The notes under the pieces are model-generated. The model had not been told where the DNA came from. It saw only the letters and a list, made by a program, of their open reading frames with translations, and did not search any database. DNA of 64,000 nucleotides from positions 1 through 64,000 of the forward strand of contig JALQPE010000610.1 in assembly GCA_030407315.1 (NCBI GenBank), read 5' to 3'. Numbering within the stretch: the stretch's first letter is position 1; each line of letters opens with the position of its first letter. Position numbers and translations under genes: made by a program. This DNA is from Asparagopsis taxiformis (taxonomy: Eukaryota; Rhodophyta; Florideophyceae; Bonnemaisoniales; Bonnemaisoniaceae). Positions 1 through 9,606 of the stretch are shown here, piece by piece.

Positions 1-330
1 ACCGTAGCCGCCTCTCCGCCTCCGTTAATGGAAAGAATATCCAACCGCACCTCAAAACATGTTCTTCATGTTATCCATGGGTATGACATAACCTCACATG
101 CTCTCCAGGCTTCCACCGTAGCCGCCTCCTCCGCCTCCGTTAATGGCAACAATATTCAAACTGGACCTCTACATGTTTTTCTTGTGATCCCAGGGTACTG
201 ACATCTCTCACATGTTCTCCAGGCTTCCTCCAAAGCCGCCACCTCCACCTCCGTTAATGGAAAGAATACCCGAAACCGCAGGCTTCCTCCATAGCCGCCT
301 CCACCTCCGTTAATGGCAAAAAACATCTCA
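1..330. repeat. Tandem repeat of about 113 bp, glycine-rich on the minus strand
   Basis: Two near-full units (about 1-115 and 116-228) are followed by two shortened ones (about 229-287 and 288-330). Each begins with a conserved block reading GCCGCCTCC...CCGTTAATGG and the full units end with CTCCAGGCTTCC. Read on the minus strand the block would encode INGGGGGYGGSL. It may be a decayed repeated exon of a glycine-rich protein or a simple satellite. The repeat runs off the left edge of the window. Confidence 0.6.
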
Positions 331-792
331 CGGGCTGTAAAAGGGGACGGACGACATTGGGTTCGTTCCGCTGCGTAGACGTTTAGAATCTTGTTAGAAA
401 AAAAAGTAAACGAAAGAGAATGACATCTCATCTCTGTAGCAATATGTTCAATTTTCAAGTTCTCGGGTCCACACCCATCCAAGGCCTGGATCAAACTCTT
501 CGATGGATAGGACAAATAGTGGAAAGGCTTTTAAGCCTTGTGACCAAGCGGCTATTGATTGGTTGGAGGAAGGAAATTACAGAGGAAATTTAGCTGAGTA
601 CGGTGCTCGCGATAGCTGTTAGGTTAAAGTCAAATATGTGTTTCGATTATTTTCGTACGAAAAATGTCTTGCAAAAGACGATGCTTTGTCGTTCTCCTGG
701 AGGGAGTCCGTTGCATTGCACTCAATTCGAGAGCATCGTCATGAAGGAGAGGATTCTTTCTGCTTGTTAGAATCGGTTTAGAGCACATAGCT
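331..792. other. No gene recognised
   Basis: Short ORFs here have no recognisable family and no supported splice structure. The stretch separates the 113-bp repeats from the first copy of the 150-bp hairpin repeat. Confidence 0.4.
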
Positions 793-961
793 AATGCATA
801 CTGGCCAGCCCAGAAATTGTAGAATTTCGGGCAGCAAAAATATTGTAAAAAAACCTTGATTGGGCGGCCGATTGTGCCGTACGGCACACCCCCATTTCAA
901 AAAAACATGTTCACATGTGCATTGTTTTTGAGAAAGCCCAAAATTTTAATTCAAATCAGGG
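793..961. repeat. Hairpin-containing direct repeat, copy 1
   Basis: About 160 bp repeated at 1177-1343. Shared blocks are CTGGCCAGCCCAGAAATT, GATTGTGCCGTACGGCACAC and TTTTAATTCAAATCAGG. It contains an imperfect inverted repeat CAAAAAAACATG...CATTGTTTTTG. Probably a non-autonomous element; no target-site duplication was identified. Confidence 0.65.
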
Positions 962-1176
962 TGTCTAATTTGGCCACAACGGCCCCAGGCACGGCCACCG
1001 GCCCGATCGGGGGTATCACTGGCTTCTGAAGCACCAACTGTAAGGCTAAATGGCGTCTGACGAAGGGTCAATTCAGGCTCAATACGCCAGGGACAGGTCT
1101 GGTCCTGTTCCATCATGGTCCCGCCCCGCTCTCTCACGACCAACCTGAAATGGACGTCGTGTGGATGTCCAGCTCG

Positions 1177-1343
1177 TTGCATTGCTGGCCAGCCCAGAAA
1201 TTCTAATTTCGGGCACAAAAAAATATTGCAAAAAACATCGATTTGGGCGGTCGATTGTGCCGTACGGCACACCCCCATCTCAAAAACATGTTCACATGTG
1301 CATGTTTTTGAGAATAGCCCAATTTTAATTCAAATCAGGACGT
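1177..1343. repeat. Hairpin-containing direct repeat, copy 2
   Basis: Second copy of the 793-961 repeat. Here the hairpin is perfect: the 12-bp arms CTCAAAAACATG (1279-1290) and CATGTTTTTGAG (1301-1312) enclose a 10-nt loop. The palindromic GTGCCGTACGGCAC core is also kept. Confidence 0.7.
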
Positions 1344-1571
1344 CTTCCGGACATAGGGTGCTCGCGGCCTAGCTCGACAGCTGTAATTGTACCTCATTAA
1401 ATACTGTTGATGACTGCCTACCGTATACAATCTGGACTGTTGGCGTATTCTCCGGTACTTGACCTGACCTGAACGTTCATCGCAGACCGTTGTGGTTACC
1501 GACACTATACAGCAATCCTTTTTGTATCTCGTGCAACTCAATCCTTCCATCGCTTCCGGGAAAGCTTCATT

Positions 1572-2296
1572 ATGCCGCCGCGTATTGCGAAGAAAGCTCC
1601 AAAGCCTCCGGGCCTCCAGAAAACCCGGTCAGCAGCTGCTGTATCGAGTGCCCGACAATCCCGTGCGAAGAAGCGGTTTGGGCCTACCGGCAGCATTGAA
1701 CCGCGGTCCGGTAGTCGCAAGACGGACCGGCGCAGAACTGGGGATCCGCAGCGAGAAAGTGAGGAAGGAGGAAAGGCGCGGAGAGAGATGGGGCTTGACC
1801 GAGCCAAGCGTGCTCGCAGGGACAGTGAACATCATGATGATGACATGATAGTGGCTCAAAACATGTTGGAATTGCGGCAGAGTGCTATGGCAAAGGTAGT
1901 TCTCCCGGGTTGGCAGATGCGGAGGTGCTGCAGACGGAGTCCCAGCCGGGGGTTCCCGAGACACTGGAGGCTGTGACCCCCACTGCGCCAACTATGCCGA
2001 GTACATCAGCCCCAGCAGGTAATGCAGTCAGGGACCCGAGGATAGCGGCAAGGGATGTTGTTTCTGAGCAACGTTCACAGGATGCCAACTATCATCGGCG
2101 GTCAGGTGGTACTGAGGGGAGAGAGCAGCCGGAGTGCGGGCCTCGTCACAACAGACTGTCATTGGTGCCAAATATGCGCGTAACGCCCCCGCGACGTCAG
2201 GCTATTGCCGATGGAGGACATCATATTCCCGATAGCGTGGGAGATGGGGGGACGGTGAGGGCAGAGAGTTGCATCCGCCGGAATCCATCGATTTAA
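1572..2296 (+). pseudogene. Frame-broken basic N-terminal part of a putative transposon accessory protein
   Basis: Reading starts at an ATG at 1572 with a lysine/arginine-rich, nuclear-protein-like segment that stays open to 1976. From about 1892 the plausible sequence continues in the -1 frame, open to 2296 and rich in proline, threonine and serine. From about 2269 it continues in a third frame with a coiled coil. No intron of reasonable size joins the first two frames, so a base deletion is the simplest explanation. No family was recognised. Its position head-on to a transposase gene suggests the second protein of a DNA transposon, but this is inference. Confidence 0.35.
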
Positions 2297-3248
2297 TGGC
2301 GAGTCGCATCAATGCGCAGAAGAAGAAGATCGCGGAGCTGGAAAAAAAAGTGTTTAGCCAGGACATAGCAAACAAGGCGCTCACCACGGAGATAGTTGCG
2401 TTGGAGGCTAAGGTGAAGACTCTGCAGGCGGAAAATGCCAGCCTTACTGCAATTGCGAGAACAGGTAGAATCAGTGATCACGGTGGCGGTAAGTCGAAAA
2501 TACAGAAAGCCATTCCTGTGAAATACCTTGGAGTTCTTAGGGCGGTTGAGGAAACCTGACAAAGTGGTGCAAGAACGAGACTATGGAGCTGGACCCTATA
2601 GCGGAACAAACGCAGAGACGTTGGACTGGACGTACCATCGAGGTAGAGCCGGTAGAAGGGACACTTTGGAGCGAAAACGGTGTAGGATATATTGCTACCC
2701 CTCCGGGCTATATCATCAAGAATCTGCAGTGGTATACACCTTCGTACAGGGACGAGAGTGATCTGCTGAATGACTTGGTGCGACACGTACTGCGTCAAAG
2801 TCCGTGGTGTGATGTGTTTTCCGATGAGGAGCAGCGTGTGTGCTGTCAAGAGGCTGTGGCGGGGAGCAAGGAATTGAAAGTGAAGGTGACGCAGAAACTG
2901 TCCGACGTGATGAGTGCACGGAAGCGTAATGCGAGGGACAGATTGTTCGGTTCGCTGGGGTACACGAAATTAATGTCTAGATGCACGATGCTGACGACGC
3001 GAGCTGAGATGGACGAGCGAGAGGATCAAAAGCGCGAAGCGTCTGAGAAGCTTTTGAAACGGGAAAGTAACGGTGATTTGGATATGGGGAGGTGGCGAAC
3101 GGCACCGTTCTCAGAGCTGCGATACAGCAAAGGCTTGGTTCCTGACAGCTTCGAAATGGAAGTGAATGGTGATGCATGGTTTAACAACCGAGTAGCTGTG
3201 AATGTGCTGGACATCTTCAGGGGTATTCGATACGACCAGAACAAGTAA
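2269..3248 (+). CDS. Coiled-coil protein of unknown function, possible transposon accessory ORF, one probable intron
   Basis: The first part (2269-2488) has leucine heptads consistent with a coiled coil of about 60 residues. A GTAAGT at 2489 and an AG at 2549-2550 define a possible 62-nt intron whose removal joins frame 1 to frame 0. The second part then reads through from 2551 to the TAA at 3246-3248 (about 230 residues). It contains charged helical stretches but no recognised domain. The region has no clear start of its own: its true N-terminus is probably the broken frames upstream. The 3' splice site lacks a pyrimidine tract, so a -1 frameshift mutation near 2553 is an equally good explanation. 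Function unknown. Confidence 0.35.
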
Positions 3249-3853
3249 TGGACATAGAGACGAGCATACTAACGCTGGCGCGCCTGGATGCTTGGCTAGT
3301 GACTACTGTGGAGTGTTTGGATGAACCGAAGGGGAAAGGAGGTGCACGGCAGAAGGAGTTTACAAGGCGGTACAGTCAATATGTGGGGGTAGCTTTTCAG
3401 CAATTAGTTGGTATGGTGGTGTACTGCATGTCTTGTCTCCAAGGCTCGCAAGCAAGGGAAGAAACGGACGTTGTCGAGAGCGAACAGCGGACTAGTGCAC
3501 AGTCACGGCATGTGTTTGCAAGCCGTACTGTGACGAGAGAGGCTGTTGAAGTGTGGCAAAGCGGAGAGGGGTCTGGAATTGTTCATGTCGTTGATGATGT
3601 AAACCGCTGCTCATCACTTGTTCTAGTGTCCGAGGATTGGATTCAATCGCATATTACGTCAAACCTCGGTGCTGTAATGGATTGTGTGATTGCGCAAGGA
3701 CTAATTGGCGCAGAACTTTTCGTCGTTGACCCATATGCTGGACACCTGAGTGCAAACCTGAATGTCGAAATCAATGCCCCACAGTATGGGGGCATGGAGC
3801 GGCGCCATGCAGCCACTGCTGATAACGGTTTTGGCGTAATGGAGGATGGTTGA
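3248..3853 (+). CDS. Hypothetical protein whose ATG overlaps the upstream stop (TAATG)
   Basis: A 201-codon ORF starts with the ATG at 3248-3250, whose A is the last base of the preceding TAA (TAATG, 3246-3250). The product has no recognised domain. It has hydrophobic and aromatic patches in its middle and C-terminal third, so it is protein-like in composition. It ends 288 bp before the 3' end of the convergent transposase gene. A stop-start overlap like this is used for translational coupling in some retroelements. Here it may simply mark another -1 shift, because all four frame changes between 1572 and 3248 go in the same direction. Confidence 0.35.
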   Translation: MDIETSILTLARLDAWLVTTVECLDEPKGKGGARQKEFTRRYSQYVGVAFQQLVGMVVYCMSCLQGSQAREETDVVESEQRTSAQSRHVFASRTVTREAVEVWQSGEGSGIVHVVDDVNRCSSLVLVSEDWIQSHITSNLGAVMDCVIAQGLIGAELFVVDPYAGHLSANLNVEINAPQYGGMERRHAATADNGFGVMEDG

Positions 3854-4141
3854 AATTAGTGCAGTAAATGTGACGTTGACTAGAAGGCTTATCATGTAGT
3901 ACATTATCAATAGAGTGCTGCGATTTAGATTTATTCTTCTTCATTATCATCTGTGAACTGGTAATCAGTGTTGGTGTAGAAGCGGTTGAGATAGAAACGG
4001 TGGTCCGACCAGTGCATTTGTTTCGTAAATGGCTTGACTGGAAAGTTACTTCGTACGATGTGCACGGTGCCAGATATAGTAGATGCAGGAATGAGGTCAA
4101 ACCAAGGACCACCTGCACTGTGGGATGCAGTGTCATTGCTG

Positions 4142-6973
4142 TCAACGGATCCGTTGTCCGGGTCCCATGTGGACCACTTTAAACAAATGCACCCAAGTGA
4201 TTTTTCCACAGCGGTTTTTTGGGGCAAAGCAGGTCATATACTGAACGAAAGCGAGTTCTACAGGTTGAAACAGGTTTGGAGACTGCAGGCGTACCAGTGC
4301 CAGGACGCGCCCTACCCATATGGTTCTGTAGTCATCGGCAGTTCCGGAGATGACGACAAAGGAGTACTGCGATCTCTTTGCGGGGCCGAACGATGAAGTT
4401 GCAAAGACGCGCTGCTGCTTGTGCCTCGACACGTTTGTGGGGCGAAGCATGCCACTGTGCGGGTCAAAGTCGTCGGCATCTGGGACGTACCCTCCCATGA
4501 CGTAGGCGGACTTTACCACGGTGACGGAAATGTCCATGTCATGTATTGGAGGGCCTTCTGCCGTGGCGCGCAGTCTAGCGAGGGTGAGGAACGCTTGTGC
4601 AGCTGTGTCACCGAGTTGCTGGAATAGCGTTATGGTGCCAGACGGGAACGAGGAGTTGTGCAGAGGCAAAAGAGTGGCAGGATCGGGCTGTCCGTCGATA
4701 TCTGCAACGAGGAGGGTTGCATCGGGCAGCAGGGAGGCAAAGTCGTGCAGTGCAACGGTGAATCCGTCGCGAACGAGTACTGCACCGTCTGTGGGCGATA
4801 TCATGCGTGGGTTTCCCAATGTGTTCGATGGGGTGTGACCAGTTGGAGTGGCCAAGGAGAATTCCATGTGGCGAATAGTCTCTTCCATGGCTGTGGAGCG
4901 CCTTCGAGAGGTTTTCCTATAACTCTGTTTGAACAGAAGATGCGAGTGTTCGTAGGGGCCTGCATCAATGTGTTCCAGGGCGCCATATCTCTGCAAGTCA
5001 CCGGGAAGATGGTCTAGAAGATGGAACTTGAAAGTTTTGAGACCTGTGGTGTGGAATGGGCCGAGGGTGGAGAGCATTGATTGTTTGAAATAGGAAATGG
5101 AGTTTTGGAGGCTTTCTAGTTCGGCGGCAGTCCAGTGCTTGATGCGACCGCGTTTCATGACCCATGCGACGAGGTCAGAGTATTGCGTGCAGATGGAAGT
5201 GAGGGGGGCTGTATCTACTTCGTCACAGCATGTGTCAATGAATGCTGCGATGAAAGGGAACACCATGTCGACATGGTGATAGTCTTTGGCTGCGAGCATG
5301 CCGCGTATGCCGTCCTCCGTGAAGAGGCCGTTCAAATTGGTGCCCTTCTCACCCTTGGAGAAGTCGACATGAAGACCGGTGATGTAGTAGTCGCGTTCGA
5401 TAGCGGACAGAATGCTGTTTGAGCCGGCGAGGATGGATTTTTTCACCTTCTTGAAGGTGCGAGGTGTCCCGGAATGGGAGGCAGTGGTGGTGGTGAGGTC
5501 TGGGGAGCTGAGGCGGTGGACAATGCACTGTTTGATGAGCTTTGAGATGCCGAGGTGGAGATTGTGCAGAGGCTCGAAGGAGAAAATGTTGTAGGGGTCT
5601 AGGGGACTGTTGGTGGGTAAAAGAGCGGTCGATTCGAGGACAGAGTGTTGTTCGAGGAGGGAGAGAGCTTCGAGCGGAGCAGTTGTATGCTCCTGAGCGC
5701 TCTCTTGGCGTGCAGAGCGTGTATCATCGAGGGAGCGGGGCTGGTGTGGCGCGCTGGATTCAAGTTGAGTGGCGGGGATGTAGCAGCGGTGGCAGGGATG
5801 TGTGGTGGTAGTGCTGTTGCGAGTGCATGACAGCTCTTTGGCCTCTGGAAAGTCGCAGCAATAATTGGCTAGGATGGGAAAGCATTGGCGGGCAGTTGCA
5901 GTGGAGTCTGTGCAGGGGAACCCGGAAGAGAACGCGGTGGATAGGGACGAAAACACTTTTTCGAGTGCTTTATGAAGAATATCAATTTTGCGAGCGCGAC
6001 TAGCAGAACTAGAGGTTGTCGGCATTTCATCACCGAACAAGGCGTTGGACGAAGGGTTAACAATGTACGGAAGATACCCGACGATGGTGAGGCCGGTACG
6101 GATGCAGTGGCGACGGAGGGGGGCGGAGAAGTTGAGCAGTGTGACGTGTATGGGGTATGCGACGATTGCGGAGCTCTTGAGGCTTGTGCTGCTCTTGTCG
6201 GAGTACACTTGGAGGAGGCCGGCAAAGGAGGAAGGTGTGGGATCAGTTTCCTCTGCCCATACGACCTGTGGATCTTCCGAGAGCTGCACGCGCTGTCTAG
6301 TAACCTGGTGCAGCGTTTTCGCGAATTCTGTGTGTAGGGGATGAGAAAATATTGCGGTGCCGTCTGGGGCGGTCTGTGGGGAGGGGTGGAAGAGAGTATT
6401 TTGGTCGTTAGCCAGTGCTAACTGCCTGCGGAGCATGTCGACTGGGTCGCGGAGGTACAGCTGTGCCGAGTACTTACCAGTTTTGTCTGGAATGATGTGG
6501 CTCTTGTAACCTTCGGTGCGGAAATGTGTTTCGACCATGGAAGCGGTAACGTGGCGACATTCTTCTACGGTGCGAACGGCGCTGTTGAACTTTTCTAGGG
6601 AGAATGCGGGGTCTTGTAGGATGGTGATGACTTCGCTCACGCGGCCAGCGCCGGCCTTGTACTCGATGGTTGTGAGACTGGCGGCGAGGGATTGCACGAG
6701 GAGGTCTGCGCGGGAGGGGTTTGAGGTTGGTGGCAGTGGAGCGTCACAGGGTGAGTCGCTGGAGGAAGCACGACCAGATTCTGGGTCTGGGGAGCTGGGT
6801 TGCGGGGAATCATGGTCGCCGTTTCGAGCAGGCTCATGGGTGACGGCAGGGACACGAGCGTTGTTGAAATGTTGGGGAGAGGGGTTGAAACGGTAGCGAC
6901 ACGTTCGCTCATGCAGCGCGAGCGCATAAGCATCTACGCAGTAGTAGAAGCACCCTTCATACTTGCATTCCAT
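4142..6973 (-). CDS. Transposase-like protein with N-terminal zinc finger (CACTA/Plavaka-like)
   Basis: One uninterrupted 943-codon frame starts at the ATG at 6971-6973. Residues about 3-23 form a C-x4-C-x12-H-x3-C zinc-finger-like motif. A disordered proline/serine-rich linker follows. The middle contains segments reminiscent of Plavaka/CACTA transposases: a stretch ending in VGYLPYIV, a CHRC pair, an acidic DPYNIFSFEPLHNLHLG segment, and towards the C-terminus an EHIDAGPYEHSHLLFKQSYR segment followed by basic residues. These resemblances come from memory of the family, not from an alignment, and the catalytic acids are not assigned. The intact frame contrasts with the broken plus-strand partner. 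It could instead be a domesticated host protein. The gene ends at the TGA at 4142-4144. Confidence 0.55.
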   Translation of the reverse strand: MECKYEGCFYYCVDAYALALHERTCRYRFNPSPQHFNNARVPAVTHEPARNGDHDSPQPSSPDPESGRASSSDSPCDAPLPPTSNPSRADLLVQSLAASLTTIEYKAGAGRVSEVITILQDPAFSLEKFNSAVRTVEECRHVTASMVETHFRTEGYKSHIIPDKTGKYSAQLYLRDPVDMLRRQLALANDQNTLFHPSPQTAPDGTAIFSHPLHTEFAKTLHQVTRQRVQLSEDPQVVWAEETDPTPSSFAGLLQVYSDKSSTSLKSSAIVAYPIHVTLLNFSAPLRRHCIRTGLTIVGYLPYIVNPSSNALFGDEMPTTSSSASRARKIDILHKALEKVFSSLSTAFSSGFPCTDSTATARQCFPILANYCCDFPEAKELSCTRNSTTTTHPCHRCYIPATQLESSAPHQPRSLDDTRSARQESAQEHTTAPLEALSLLEQHSVLESTALLPTNSPLDPYNIFSFEPLHNLHLGISKLIKQCIVHRLSSPDLTTTTASHSGTPRTFKKVKKSILAGSNSILSAIERDYYITGLHVDFSKGEKGTNLNGLFTEDGIRGMLAAKDYHHVDMVFPFIAAFIDTCCDEVDTAPLTSICTQYSDLVAWVMKRGRIKHWTAAELESLQNSISYFKQSMLSTLGPFHTTGLKTFKFHLLDHLPGDLQRYGALEHIDAGPYEHSHLLFKQSYRKTSRRRSTAMEETIRHMEFSLATPTGHTPSNTLGNPRMISPTDGAVLVRDGFTVALHDFASLLPDATLLVADIDGQPDPATLLPLHNSSFPSGTITLFQQLGDTAAQAFLTLARLRATAEGPPIHDMDISVTVVKSAYVMGGYVPDADDFDPHSGMLRPTNVSRHKQQRVFATSSFGPAKRSQYSFVVISGTADDYRTIWVGRVLALVRLQSPNLFQPVELAFVQYMTCFAPKNRCGKITWVHLFKVVHMGPGQRIR

Positions 6974-7578
6974 GTCGAGTTTTGACGCAAAAGGGAGGAT
7001 TGCGAGCTGAACAGGGGAGACTGTGCCGTCCAGATGCGACCAATTTTATTTTTGTGGTGCTTTCGAGACTTGGAATGTAACGTGTTCGTTCGTAGTTTTG
7101 TGGGTAGTAGTTTTGTGCTCACTCCAGCTGACATCCCAACGGTGGAATTTAACCGAGAGTTCAATCATTTCCAACTGTTACATCACATTGCGTGCTGGCA
7201 ACGTGTGCATGGAAGGACGAACGACTGCCCTGGGAGATGAATTTTCAATTAATTCATTTGTAATAATAAACTTTTTTATTTCCGAACTTCGTGGAATCTG
7301 AATGTGCTTTACAGCGGATATGCCACGGATCATGTAAGGAAAGCAAATGGATTCTCATATATATGATTATATGTTTATATTCGTTGTTCTCGATCCGGAT
7401 CTCATTGTTCGGGGAATCAGAGACCATGGCTTGGGCCATACTCAATCTCACTGCCGGCGATGATTTCGAGTATGCACAGCAAGACTTAAGCGGACGCTGA
7501 AAGCTGTCCGGTCGACGCCGCAGGCTCCACTCCGCCCTCATCACCGACTGAGATTCTTTGACCGCCTTTGCTTTGTTT
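6974..7578. other. No gene recognised upstream of the transposase-like gene
   Basis: This stretch is the 5' flank of the minus-strand transposase gene and the left flank of the hairpin at 7579. Short ORFs are present but none resembles a known protein. An AT-rich patch lies near 7246-7280. Confidence 0.4.
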
Positions 7579-7616
7579 GTACGTGCGCGAATCTTGATGA
7601 AGATTCGCGCACGTAC
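7579..7616. repeat. Perfect 17-bp inverted repeat (hairpin, 4-nt loop)
   Basis: The arm GTACGTGCGCGAATCTT (7579-7595) is followed by the loop GATG and the exact reverse complement of the arm (7600-7616). It lies just left of the micro-exon-like array. It could be a transposon end, a recombination scar or a transcript hairpin. Confidence 0.85.
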
Positions 7617-7740
7617 CTTCGTTCCATCCTTACACTCGAGGCAATGCGTTGAGGGAAGCGTGGGTTTGAGTCTGACTATTTCCGTTGATGCGATATTTTT
7701 CCTTGGAAGCCTGTTGACTCATGGTGTGTATTGAGCGGAG

Positions 7741-8674
7741 GATGGAAGAGAGGTACGTGAAGTTTTGAAAGTATGCTGCGAGGGAAGGTTGGTTTTGAGT
7801 CTGACTGTTGTGGTTGATTCCAATGTTGTGTAGATGATGCAGGAATGTTGATGACGGAAGGTAAGTTTCACTGAGCACCAAGACTTGTTTTGCGAAGATA
7901 TGGACTGCTGACTTTGATTATTATTCATTGCAAGGTTTTTGGATCATGGTTTGTATTGTGTGTAGGATGGATGAGAGGTACATTTGCGAGTTCTCAGGGT
8001 ATGTAGCGAGGGAAACGTTGGTTTTCAATCTGACTGTTGCGATTGATTCCGATGTTGCGTAGGTGATGGAGGAATAGTGATGACGGAAGGTAAGTCACAT
8101 TGGGCGCCCAGACCGGTTGTGCGAAGATGCGGAATGCTGACTACTTTTCTTGGCTACACGATTACGTGATTTATGGTTTTTATTGTGTGCAGGATGGAAC
8201 AGGTAAGGTAAGTGTGCGAGTTTTGAAAGTAAGCAGCGAGGGAAGGTTGGTTTTGAGTCTGACTATTTCCGTTGATGCGATATTTTTCATTGGAAGCCTA
8301 TTGAGTCATGGTGTGTATTGTGTGGAGCGAAGGTAAGTGTGCGAGTTTTGAAAGTAAGCAGCGAGGGAAGGTTGGTTTTGAGTCTGACTGTTGTGGTTGA
8401 TTCCGATGTTGTGTAGATGATGCAGGAATGTTGATGACAGAAGGTAAGTTTCACTTAGCACCAAGACTTGTTTTGCGAAGATATGGACTGCTGACTTTGA
8501 TTATTCATTGCAAGGTTTTTGGATCATGGTTTGTATTGTGTGTGGGATGGATGAGAAGTAAGTAAGGGAGTTTCTAGGATATCTGTCGTGGTAAGCGTTG
8601 CTTTTGAATCTGACTGTTGGGGTTGATGTTTTGTATGTGATGCAGGAGTGGTGAAGCAGGAACGGCAGGACTGA
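7741..8674 (+). repeat. Tandem array of 12-nt and 27-nt micro-exon-like units in phase 1
   Basis: Short conserved blocks alternate with intron-like blocks that begin GTAAGT, GTAC or GTAAGG and mostly end TAG or CAG. Exon-like blocks are 7741-7752 (12 nt), 7834-7860 (27), 7966-7977 (12), 8063-8089 (27), 8193-8202 (10, damaged), 8417-8443 (27) and 8546-8557 (12), then a last block from 8646. Spacers are 81, 105, 85, 103, 214, 102 and 88 nt. Joined, the first four blocks give an open frame with all junctions in phase 1, encoding two 13-residue repeats: GWKRDDAGMLMTE and GWMRGDGGIVMTE. The last block would stop at TGA 8672-8674. The block at 8193 has lost 2 nt and the acceptor before 8546 reads GG instead of AG, so part of the array is decayed. 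Start exon and gene identity are unknown. Confidence 0.55.
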
Positions 8675-8985
8675 AGGAGAGTGAAGAAGGGATGTAGGAA
8701 GATGGGGAATGAAGCTGTGAGGTGTTTCTGGTATGTGTATATTTTGGGGCATACGATAGAAGTGAGAGTGGGTTTCAAGTGGTGTAAGATTTTGCTGACC
8801 ATGTTCGTGTTTGATGTCTTGATGATTTAATGGGCTGGGGTGGTGTCGAGGAAAGCGGGATGGTATTGGGAAGGAGCGGATTTTTTGTAATCAAGGTCGT
8901 GAGGGTTCTTGAAGTATGTGCGGATGGTGGTGCATGGCGTTCGGATGGTAGGGAGAACGCGATAGTGAGGGAGATGGGTGATCGA

Positions 8986-9177
8986 CGATATGCTGACAGG
9001 TATTTTGTATTCCGGCTGGATACGTATTTCATATTCTGGCTGGATACATATTCCGTATTCTGGCTGGATACGTATTTCGTATTCTGGCTGGATACGTATT
9101 CCGTATTCTGGCTGGATACGTATTTCCTATTCTAACCGGGTATTTATTTCCTATTCTGACCAGATATGTATTTCCTA
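8986..9177 (+). repeat. 24-bp minisatellite, about eight units
   Basis: The units are TTCTGGCTGGATACGTATTC plus CGTA, with few changes. Copies start at 9010, 9034, 9058, 9082, 9106, 9130 and 9154, with a degenerate copy at 8986. Because 24 is a multiple of three, long ORFs with an 8-residue repeat cross the array on both strands. I treat these as by-products of the repeat. Confidence 0.9.
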
Positions 9178-9306
9178 TTCTAGAGAGACGTATTGTATAC
9201 GAGCAGTTTCGTAAATGAGAGAATAAAATACGGTCCGATATGGGCCCTGAATTTACCATCCGCTGTAATTTCTTCCCTCCCGGTTTTCGCTGATATATTG
9301 TATACT

Positions 9307-9606
9307 GGATGTCGGGTCCTAGTATTCCGCCAATGTACTAGAGAAAGTGGATGTCGGGTCCTAGTATTCCGCCAAACGTACTAGAGAAAGTGGATGTCGG
9401 GTCCTAGTATTCCGCGAACGTACTAGAGAAAGTGGATGTCGGGTCCTAGTATTCCGCCAAACGTACTAGAGAAAGTGGATGTCGGGTCCTAGTATTCCGC
9501 CATATGTACTAGAGAAAGTGGATGTCGGGTCCTAGTATTCCGCCATATGTACTAGAGAAAGTGGATGTCGGGCCCTAGTATTCCGCCATATGTACTAGAG
9601 AAAGTG
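9307..9606 (+). repeat. 42-43-bp minisatellite, seven units
   Basis: Seven direct copies begin GGATGTCGGGTCCTAGTATT and end GTACTAGAGAAAGT. They differ mainly in the 8-11 bp before GTACTAG. Partial relatives continue to about 9715 (GTACTAGAGA...TGGACGTCCGC). The units are contiguous with no unique spacers. Confidence 0.9.

Larger units (their letters stand above)
1572..6973. mobile_element. Probable DNA transposon (CACTA/Plavaka-like), ends not found
   Basis: A 943-residue transposase-like gene on the minus strand converges on broken accessory ORFs on the plus strand, a layout seen in two-gene DNA transposons. I looked for CACTA-type termini, terminal inverted repeats and a target-site duplication at roughly 1.0-1.6 kb and 7.0-7.4 kb and found none, so the limits given are those of the coding parts only. 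The plus-strand ORFs look degraded while the transposase frame is intact. Confidence 0.35.

Noticed and set aside
9034..9259. ORFs with an 8-residue repeat on both strands
   Set aside because: Automatic result of a 24-bp repeat; no start context or flanking coding sequence.
9307..9606. Direct repeats of about 43 bp resembling a CRISPR array
   Set aside because: Copies are contiguous, with no unique spacers; this is a minisatellite.
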